From assembly GCA_024206355.1 (NCBI GenBank), contig JAAGZM010000582.1, positions 1 to 7,936 on the forward strand: a stretch of DNA of 7,936 nucleotides. Direction: 5' to 3'. This DNA comes from Gammaproteobacteria bacterium (GTDB taxonomy: Bacteria; Pseudomonadota; Gammaproteobacteria; Enterobacterales; GCA-2746155). This document shows positions 1-4,754 of this stretch, one piece after another. How positions within the stretch are numbered: the stretch's first letter is position 1; every line of letters starts with the position of its first letter. The notes under the pieces were generated by a model, which saw nothing but the letters and a program-made list of their open reading frames with translations, searched no databases and was not told the DNA's origin. A program made the translations under genes and the position numbers.

Positions 1-1
1 C

Positions 2-532
2 CATCGAGATATAGAAGATTTACTCTCTGAACGTGGAATAATGGTTAGCTACGAAACTATCCGGTTATGGTGCAATAAGTTCGGCTCAGAATATGCTAAA
101 AGATTGAAACGAAAGCGGCAGGGATTCGGTGATACTTTCTTCATTGATGAAGTATTCATAAAGATTAATGGTGTTCAACATTATCTGTGGCGAGCTGTCG
201 ATCAAGAAAGCTTGCCCCATGAGCGAAGCGAGTGTACTGGGTATGGTGACGTGGTTGATGTTTATCTTCAGAAGCGCCGTGACAGTCAAGCAGCTAAACG
301 ATTTTTCAAGAGGTTGATTACCAGCAATCGAGGCAACCCCAGAAAGATTGTTACTGATAAACTAGGAAGTTATCGAGTTGCCCGCAGGGAATTAATACTG
401 GATACGATCCACGATACGTCCCAATACGCGAATAATAAAGCTGAACTATCTCACCAACCAACGCGAGTAAGAGAACGAGGGATGCGTAAGTATAAATCAG
501 TGATTCAAGCTTTGATAGATCAACAGCTTTAG
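2..532 (+). pseudogene. IS6-family transposase, partial at the 5' edge and probably inactivated
   Basis: This is the DDE transposase of an IS6-like (IS26-type) insertion sequence, which would catalyse replicative transposition. The reading frame is already open at position 2 (HRDIEDLLSERGI) and runs through the ATG at 41, so the true start lies left of the window. All three acidic residues are visible: D in FFIDEVFIK, D in IVTDKLGSY and E in NNKAELSHQPTR, followed by the family motif RVRERGMRKYKS. Two things are wrong. After LWRAVDQ the usual step straight to DVVDVYLQKRR is interrupted by about 12 extra residues (positions near 208-243). After KSVIQA the protein stops at 532, where family members continue for about 30-40 residues. 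A C-terminal-like tail can be read in another frame (526-588). No IS6-like terminal repeat was recognised on the right. Family assignment is firm; calling it a pseudogene is inference. Confidence 0.8.
208..243. repeat. 36-nt in-frame insertion inside the transposase gene
   Basis: Compared with the well-conserved IS6-type stretch AVDQ(D)GDVVDVYLQKRR, this copy carries 36 extra bases, a multiple of three, which add SLPHERSECTGY and keep the frame open. The insert contains the mirror-symmetric run GAGCGAAGCGAG and short complementary ends (CCCA near its start, TGGG near its end). It resembles in principle the small palindromic elements that insert in frame in Rickettsia genes, but I do not recognise this sequence as one of them. 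The exact borders are ambiguous by a few bases. Confidence 0.5.
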
Positions 533-588
533 GCATTTTGAGTTCAGTTATTTCCAATCGTTATTTAAAGGTGCATAATCTTGCGTAA
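526..588 (+). pseudogene. Possible frameshifted C-terminal tail of the IS6 transposase
   Basis: In the -1 frame relative to the transposase, starting at GCT 526 and ending with TAA 586-588, the translation begins ALGILSSVISN and ends RYLKVHNLA. Its spacing of hydrophobic residues, N, aromatic and H-x-L resembles the IS6 C-terminal pattern (FL..H..V.NLF.L.RHL). This would mean a frameshift near 510-526 cut the protein short. The match is weak and judged by eye. Confidence 0.3.
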
Positions 589-604
589 CATATTGAATAT
601 ACAA

Positions 605-795
605 TATATGCCCATTCTACTTCAAGATGCATCTTGAACTAGAATCCTCAGTTGACCGGCTCAAAATTATAATTATGTACTTCAAAACAACAACTTTCAG
701 AAGGATTAGTATTCATCCATTGAGTGAGTTTACCTAAGTCTAAAAAACACATACTCAAACGCGTCCAACTGAGGTTGAAGTAGAATGGGCATATA
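605..795. mobile_element. MITE-like element with 21-bp perfect terminal inverted repeats
   Basis: Positions 605-625 and 775-795 are exact reverse complements over 21 bp, with core GCCCATTCTACTTCAA on the left. A second matching pair, CCTCAGTTG at 646-654 and CAACTGAGG at 766-774, continues the symmetry. On the right it abuts the terminal repeat; on the left 20 extra bases intervene. The ends begin and finish in TATA, so a TA target duplication, as used by Tc1/mariner/IS630-type elements, is possible. The 191-bp unit has no coding capacity and AT-rich middle DNA. It occupies most of the 380-bp gap between the transposase remnant and glnB. It is a non-autonomous element by structure; the mobilising transposase family is inferred, not shown. 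Confidence 0.65.
614..645. repeat. 32-bp near-perfect palindrome at the left end of the MITE-like element
   Basis: The centre TTCAAGATGCATCTTGAA (621-638) is a perfect 18-bp palindrome. With one C:C mismatch pair (620 and 639) the symmetry extends by ATTCTA on the left and TAGAAT on the right, giving 32 bp. It overlaps the left terminal repeat and has no counterpart at the right end. It could form a cruciform in DNA or a hairpin in RNA, or bind a dimeric protein. Confidence 0.7.
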
Positions 796-852
796 AAGTA
801 GATTTACAGTAAATAATTTTTATCAATATACTTATAAAGTTAAGATTAGATT

Positions 853-882
853 TTTACTCCTAAACCTAAACAGTGTTAAAAT
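853..882 (+). promoter_or_regulatory. Candidate sigma-70 promoter of glnB
   Basis: A TAAAAT hexamer at 877-882 makes a good -10 box. TTTACT at 853-858 is a moderate -35 box, 18 bp upstream. Initiation would fall near 889, leaving a leader of about 25 nt that contains the glnB ribosome-binding site. The region is AT-rich, so chance matches are likely. No sigma-54 site was recognised. Confidence 0.35.
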
Positions 883-913
883 AACTTCAGTGAAACAATA
901 TCAAGGAACAGAA

Positions 914-1252
914 ATGAAAAAAGTCGAAGCGATTATTAAACCCTTTAAGCTTGATGATGTGAGGGAAGCGCTTTCCGAGATAGGTATCAATGGCATGACT
1001 GTCATTGAGGTGAAAGGTTTTGGACGTCAAAAAGGTCATACAGAACTTTACCGTGGTGCTGAGTATATGGTGGATTTTCTGCCAAAGGTATTGGTTGAGC
1101 TGGTAGTCGAAGATAGCTTAGTAGATAGGTGTATCGAAATAATTATAGAAACTGCGAGAACCGGAAAAATTGGTGATGGTAAAATATTTGTTTCAGATAT
1201 TCAGAGAGTTATTCGAATTCGAACCGGGGAAGAGGACGAACAAGCTATTTAA
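914..1252 (+). CDS. glnB: Nitrogen regulatory protein P-II (GlnB)
   Basis: Cytoplasmic trimeric signal protein that binds ATP/ADP and 2-oxoglutarate and reports nitrogen status, classically to GlnE (adenylyltransferase) and NtrB; it is uridylylated by GlnD. The ATG at 914 is preceded by AAGGA six bases away and gives exactly 112 residues, the family length; an in-frame GTG at 890 would add eight unneeded residues. The T-loop signature YRGAEY ends at the uridylylation site Tyr51. The second signature, TGKIGDGKIFV, spans residues 83-93 and contributes the nucleotide-binding glycines and Lys90. Arg101 and Arg103 are present. The start MKKVEAIIKPFKL and Asp54 resemble E. coli GlnB rather than GlnK, and no amtB is adjacent, which fits. 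It stands alone, with a MITE upstream and bamD converging downstream. Confidence 0.95.
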   Translation: MKKVEAIIKPFKLDDVREALSEIGINGMTVIEVKGFGRQKGHTELYRGAEYMVDFLPKVLVELVVEDSLVDRCIEIIIETARTGKIGDGKIFVSDIQRVIRIRTGEEDEQAI

Positions 1253-1263
1253 AACTGTTAATT

Positions 1264-1333
1264 GGGGTCAGAGTCAATTGACCCCGCATTAAGTTGGTAT
1301 TACTAAACAAGGTGGAACCAATTGACTCTGACC
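1264..1333. repeat. GGTCAGAGTCAATTG inverted repeat between glnB and bamD
   Basis: GGTCAGAGTCAATTG at 1266-1280 and its exact reverse complement at 1319-1333 form a 15-bp inverted repeat with a 38-bp spacer. The left arm also folds locally: GGGGTCA (1264-1270) pairs with TGACCCC (1279-1285) around an 8-nt loop. From memory, GGGGTCAGAGT/ACTCTGACCCC repeats of this kind are widespread in proteobacteria and often flank REP-associated (Y1, IS200-like) transposase genes; no such gene is here, so this would be a non-autonomous copy. Lying between convergent genes it may also help end transcripts from both sides, though no T-run follows either hairpin. Confidence 0.65.
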
Positions 1334-1353
1334 ACTGTTTGTTACCGATAATA

Positions 1354-2106
1354 TTAGCTTTTGTAATCAGGATAGTTGTGTTGTAGTACTTTCTTCGCTT
1401 TATCTGCAAGCTCTTCTAACTCAAGTATTTCGTAAGCTGTGACCATGATATCAAGAGCCTTTGCCACTGATGGTGTTCTGGGATAATGTTCTACGACATA
1501 TTTTGCGCGATTTGCTGCTGCTAGATAGGCTTCTCTAGTCATGTAGTATTGAGAAACATGAATTTCATACTCCGCTAAGCGGTTACGTAGAAATATCATA
1601 CGTTGTCTTGCATCAGGAATATAGTGACTATCTGGGTAACGTCGTACTAATTCAGAAAAGTCTTCAAATGCTTGACGTGCACTAGAAGCATCACGTTGAG
1701 ATAGTTTTGCAGAAAATATTTCTGAGAAGAAACCAACTTCGCTATTGAAGTTAACTAACCCTTTCATATAGTAAGCATAATCTACGTTTGGATGACGAGG
1801 ATTTTGACGAATAAAGCGATCCGCCGTTGATAGAGCAGAAGCTGTATCTCCACGTTTATGATAGGCATATATCAAGTCTAATTGTGATTGATGAGAGTAG
1901 GCACCAAAAGGATATCTAAGATCCAAAGCTTCAAGACGCTGTATGGCAGACTGATAATTATCGTTTTTTAGTGAATCTAAAGCTGTTTCATAGAGTTCTC
2001 TCGCATCAAGTTCCGGGAACGTTTCAAATTTGGAATCTGATGGATTTGAAGAACAGGCAGCTAGTGTTGCAAATAAAAAAATGATTACAACTTTAGATAG
2101 CTTCAT
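1354..2106 (-). CDS. bamD: Outer-membrane protein assembly lipoprotein BamD
   Basis: Essential lipoprotein of the BAM complex, anchored in the inner leaflet of the outer membrane, where with BamA it inserts beta-barrel proteins. From the ATG at 2106 the protein is 250 residues (E. coli 245). It opens with the lipoprotein signal MKLSKVVIIFLFATLAAC, whose lipobox LAAC places the acylated cysteine at residue 18. The rest is TPR-rich helical sequence with family hallmarks: the run around RLEALDLRYPFG, then QLDLIYAYHKRGD, DRFIRQNPRHPNVDYAYYMKG and FSELVRRYPDSHY. The frame stays open to 2256, but those residues precede a good signal peptide and overlap rluD. An ATG at 2130 (eight residues longer) is a possible alternative, since no strong ribosome-binding site marks either. 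It is divergent from rluD, as in other Gammaproteobacteria. Confidence 0.93.
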   Translation of the reverse strand: MKLSKVVIIFLFATLAACSSNPSDSKFETFPELDARELYETALDSLKNDNYQSAIQRLEALDLRYPFGAYSHQSQLDLIYAYHKRGDTASALSTADRFIRQNPRHPNVDYAYYMKGLVNFNSEVGFFSEIFSAKLSQRDASSARQAFEDFSELVRRYPDSHYIPDARQRMIFLRNRLAEYEIHVSQYYMTREAYLAAANRAKYVVEHYPRTPSVAKALDIMVTAYEILELEELADKAKKVLQHNYPDYKS

Positions 2107-2231
2107 ATTTTGTATTGTTCTTTTTAACATTCTTTGTAACACTCTAATAAAATGAAAGACAATTCTACATGACAGTGAAGATACCGTATAGTTCCCAATT
2201 AAATAAAAGTTGCATAAAATTGATAAGAAAT

Positions 2232-3188
2232 ATGACTGAATTAAGTTTACAAGCAAAAATTCCTGAACAAGCTAGAGGTAAAAGGCTAGATCAAGCTTTA
2301 GCTGAGCTCTTTTCTGATTACTCTCGTTCTCGTATTCAACAGTGGATTAAAAAGAGAAATGTAAAAGTTGATGATATTATTATCAGCCGTCCTCGTGAAA
2401 AGGTTCAAGGGCATGAATTGGTAACAATTCAAACTGAATTAGAAGCTGAAGTGACTTGGCAAGCCCAAAATATAGATATTGATATCGTTTTTGAAGATGA
2501 TGATATTATTGTTGTAAACAAAGATGCTGGAATGGTCGTCCATCCTGCTGCAGGCAACTGGGATGGAACTCTTGTCAACGCACTTCTCTATCATCAACCA
2601 AATTTAGAACAATTACCTAGAGCTGGTATTGTTCATCGCTTAGATAAAGACACGACTGGGTTGATGGTAGTTGCTAAAACACTTCAAGCTCATACTCATC
2701 TTGTGAACCAGTTGCAGGCACGTAAAGTTAATCGTCAGTATTTGTGCTTAGCCAATGGCTCAATTCCAGCAGGTGGAACCGTTGATGAGCCGATTGGTCG
2801 TCATCCAGTACGCCGAAAACAAATGGCAGTCATCGAATCAGGAAAACCAGCAATTACTCATTACAAAGTTGAAGAAAAGTTTAACCACTACAGTTTCTTA
2901 CGCGTTAAACTTGAAACTGGCCGCACCCACCAAATCAGAGTTCATCTTGCATGGCTAAAGCATCCTCTAGTAGGCGATCCAGTCTATGGCGGACGTCTTC
3001 GTTTACCTCCTAAGGCAAGTGATAAGCTGATCGAAACGCTTCGAGCATTTCCTCGTCAGGCGCTTCACGCTACTGAGTTAGGGATTATCCATCCATCAAC
3101 TAAACAAGATGTTAGTTGGCAGGCACCTATTCCTGAAGATATGAAAACTTTGTTAACTACCATTAGAGATGATGAAAACAGCCAATGA
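2232..3188 (+). CDS. rluD: 23S rRNA pseudouridine synthase RluD
   Basis: Cytoplasmic enzyme that isomerises uridines 1911, 1915 and 1917 (E. coli numbering) of helix 69 in 23S rRNA to pseudouridine, late in 50S assembly. The start at 2232 gives 318 residues (E. coli 326); the frame is open from 2169, but the extra 21 residues do not look like family sequence. An S4 RNA-binding domain covers about residues 15-75 (GKRLDQALAELFSDYSRSRI). The catalytic domain follows with the family motif HRLDKDTTGLMV, catalytic Asp138, and later LETGRTHQIRVHL and GDPVYGGRLRLP. The ribosome-binding site is weak (AAGAAA close to the ATG). The TGA overlaps the pgeF ATG by four bases, so rluD leads the rluD-pgeF-acyltransferase operon. 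Confidence 0.95.
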   Translation: MTELSLQAKIPEQARGKRLDQALAELFSDYSRSRIQQWIKKRNVKVDDIIISRPREKVQGHELVTIQTELEAEVTWQAQNIDIDIVFEDDDIIVVNKDAGMVVHPAAGNWDGTLVNALLYHQPNLEQLPRAGIVHRLDKDTTGLMVVAKTLQAHTHLVNQLQARKVNRQYLCLANGSIPAGGTVDEPIGRHPVRRKQMAVIESGKPAITHYKVEEKFNHYSFLRVKLETGRTHQIRVHLAWLKHPLVGDPVYGGRLRLPPKASDKLIETLRAFPRQALHATELGIIHPSTKQDVSWQAPIPEDMKTLLTTIRDDENSQ

Positions 3189-3949
3189 GTTTCTTGATAG
3201 ACGCTATTAAACCAAACTGGGATGTTCCTGATTTTATACATAGTATGGTGACATTACGCTCAGGTGGTGTGAGTAGAGGTAAGTATGATAGCTTCAACCT
3301 TGCAACACATGTTGATGATTCGGAGGAGGCGGTTTTACATAATCGACAGTTTCTGAAGAAAAAATTTAATTTACCAGCAGAGCCTTTTTGGTTAGATCAA
3401 GCTCATAGCACCAATGTTGTAGAGTTACCTACATCAGAACTTAAAGAATTAAAACAAGCCGATGCATCCTGGACATGCAAAGTAAATACGATCTGTGCTG
3501 TATTAACCGCTGATTGTTTGCCGGTATTTTTTTACCACCCAGTTGAACATCGAGTTGCAGTTGCCCATGCAGGCTGGCGGGGTTTGGCAGATGGCATTCT
3601 TGAAAAAACTGCAACAGCAATGACCTCATCACCTGAATATCTTAAAGTTTGGTTAGGACCTGCTATTGGTCCTGAGAAATTTGAAGTTGGTGAGGAAGTT
3701 AAAAATTTGTTTTGCAAGGATGACGATAGCAATGAAGACGCTTTTGTATTCTCAACTACCAAAGCAGGTAAAAAATATTACTTTGCAGATATTTATCGAC
3801 TCGCGAAAAGACGACTGTATAATGCAGGAGTGATTTCAATTTCAGGTGGTAATTTTTGCACTGTAAATGAGCCACAAAGGTTTTATTCTTACCGTCGTGA
3901 TGGTCAAACAGGGCGTATGGCGAGCTTAATTTGGTTTTCGGAATACTGA
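3185..3949 (+). CDS. pgeF: PgeF/YfiH family protein (polyphenol oxidase-like domain)
   Basis: Member of the YfiH family (DUF152, laccase-like Cu/Zn domain). E. coli PgeF is reported to clear mis-incorporated residues from peptidoglycan precursors, and related proteins act as purine nucleoside phosphorylases or adenosine deaminases, so the substrate here is uncertain. At 254 residues it is slightly longer than E. coli YfiH (243). The three metal ligands are in place: His74 in DQAHS, Cys111 in TADCLPV and His128 in AHAGWRG. Other family marks are TLRSGGVSRGKYDSFNLA near the N-terminus, GPAIGP, and FYSYRRDGQTGRMAS at the C-terminus. Its ATG overlaps the rluD stop (ATGA), implying translational coupling, and no clear ribosome-binding site of its own is visible. 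pgeF between rluD and clpB is the usual gammaproteobacterial order. Confidence 0.93.
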   Translation: MSFLIDAIKPNWDVPDFIHSMVTLRSGGVSRGKYDSFNLATHVDDSEEAVLHNRQFLKKKFNLPAEPFWLDQAHSTNVVELPTSELKELKQADASWTCKVNTICAVLTADCLPVFFYHPVEHRVAVAHAGWRGLADGILEKTATAMTSSPEYLKVWLGPAIGPEKFEVGEEVKNLFCKDDDSNEDAFVFSTTKAGKKYYFADIYRLAKRRLYNAGVISISGGNFCTVNEPQRFYSYRRDGQTGRMASLIWFSEY

Positions 3950-3952
3950 TTT

Positions 3953-4648
3953 ATGAATACTGTTTCAATCGTCATCGCTGTTTTAGTCATTTTACTTATT
4001 TATGCTGTTCGCATAGGCTATCAAGCTAATCGCGTAGATTGGGAGCATCCTGTTGTCAATTGTATTGATGGGTGGATGCGGATTTACAGTCGACGATTTC
4101 AACGTCTGCAACATGATGAGATGAATATTCCCGAAACAGGTGGTGTATTAGTTGTCTGTAATCACGTATCAGGACTTGACCCTTTAGTGCTTATGTCAGC
4201 CTGTGAAAGGCCGCTTCGATTTATGATTGCCACTGAAGAATACAATCGTCCAATTTTGAATCGACTTTTCCGCATTATTGGATGTATTCCTGTTGAGAGA
4301 CAAAGTAAGCCAGAAGTTGCTTTTAGAGCTGCAATTCAAGCACTTGAAAATGGCGAAGCTGTGGCGATGTTTCCCCATGGTGGTATTCATACTGATACCT
4401 GTGGTCATCGACCTATCAAAAGAGGAGCTTTGAAACTTGCTCAACTGACTCGTTCTAAGATTATCCCAACTCGTGTTACTGGTATTAGAAGGGCGGGTGA
4501 TTCTTTTACACCGCTGTTCCTTCGTGGGCAAGTTAAACTTGAAGTATTTCAACATCTTCCTTCCGATTTTATCGATCAAGAGAATGCTAAAAACGATTTA
4601 GGTGATCTGCTTCTGGGTAAAATTTCCTGTATTGAAAATCAGATTTAA
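3953..4648 (+). CDS. PlsC-like lysophospholipid acyltransferase with unusual motif III
   Basis: Membrane-associated acyltransferase of the PlsC/LPLAT family (COG0204), probably moving an acyl chain to a lysophospholipid or lysophosphatidate; the exact acceptor cannot be read from sequence. It has 231 residues. A single hydrophobic segment covers about residues 4-22. Motif I (NHx4D) is NHVSGLD with His71 and Asp76, the catalytic dyad. GCIPVERQ (110-117) fits the next block. Motif III, normally FPEGT, reads FPHGGIH (140-146), so His142 replaces the conserved Glu, followed by KRGALKLA. The C-terminal third is poorly conserved. It starts three bases after pgeF, with GGAA nine bases upstream, so it is co-transcribed. 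This gene is absent between pgeF and clpB in E. coli. Its last codons contain the predicted heat-shock promoter of clpB. Confidence 0.85.
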   Translation: MNTVSIVIAVLVILLIYAVRIGYQANRVDWEHPVVNCIDGWMRIYSRRFQRLQHDEMNIPETGGVLVVCNHVSGLDPLVLMSACERPLRFMIATEEYNRPILNRLFRIIGCIPVERQSKPEVAFRAAIQALENGEAVAMFPHGGIHTDTCGHRPIKRGALKLAQLTRSKIIPTRVTGIRRAGDSFTPLFLRGQVKLEVFQHLPSDFIDQENAKNDLGDLLLGKISCIENQI

Positions 4649-4658
4649 AACCCCATAA
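4631..4658 (+). promoter_or_regulatory. Predicted sigma-32 (heat-shock) promoter of clpB
   Basis: ATTGAAA at 4631-4637 matches the sigma-32 -35 consensus CTTGAAA at six of seven bases. After 13 bp, CCCCATAA at 4651-4658 matches the -10 consensus CCCCATNT except for the last base. The -35 box is inside the acyltransferase gene and the -10 box starts three bases after its stop codon. Transcription would begin near 4665, giving a leader of about 90 nt before clpB. clpB is a classic RpoH target, so position and sequence agree. Confidence 0.8.
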
Positions 4659-4686
4659 TTAATTAGGTATTAAGTCGATATTGAGG

Positions 4687-4719
4687 GTTTGTGATTTTGC
4701 CGTCAGGGATTTTACAAAC
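4687..4719 (+). other. Weak stem-loop in the predicted clpB leader
   Basis: GTTTGT (4687-4692) can pair with ACAAAC (4714-4719) around a 21-nt loop. It lies in the untranslated leader, well upstream of the ribosome-binding site AAGGGGA (4740-4746). The stem is short and the loop long, so it may be chance. Confidence 0.2.
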
Positions 4720-4754
4720 AGCTTTTAAAATTACTCCAGAAGGGGATAAATATC

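Noticed and set aside
351..557. 68-codon minus-strand frame opposite the transposase end
   Set aside because: Antisense to conserved transposase codons, with no family resemblance.
890..913. GTG start giving a 120-residue GlnB
   Set aside because: The ATG at 914 has a well-placed AAGGA and yields the exact 112-residue family length.
1264..1285. Classical rho-independent terminator after glnB
   Set aside because: The GGGGTCA/TGACCCC stem is real, but no T-run follows; it is better explained as part of the inverted-repeat element.
2169..2231. N-terminal extension of RluD
   Set aside because: The extra 21 residues do not resemble the family, and the start at 2232 gives the expected length.
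2107..2256. N-terminal extension of BamD
   Set aside because: It would precede a complete lipoprotein signal peptide and overlap the rluD start; family members begin at the signal peptide.
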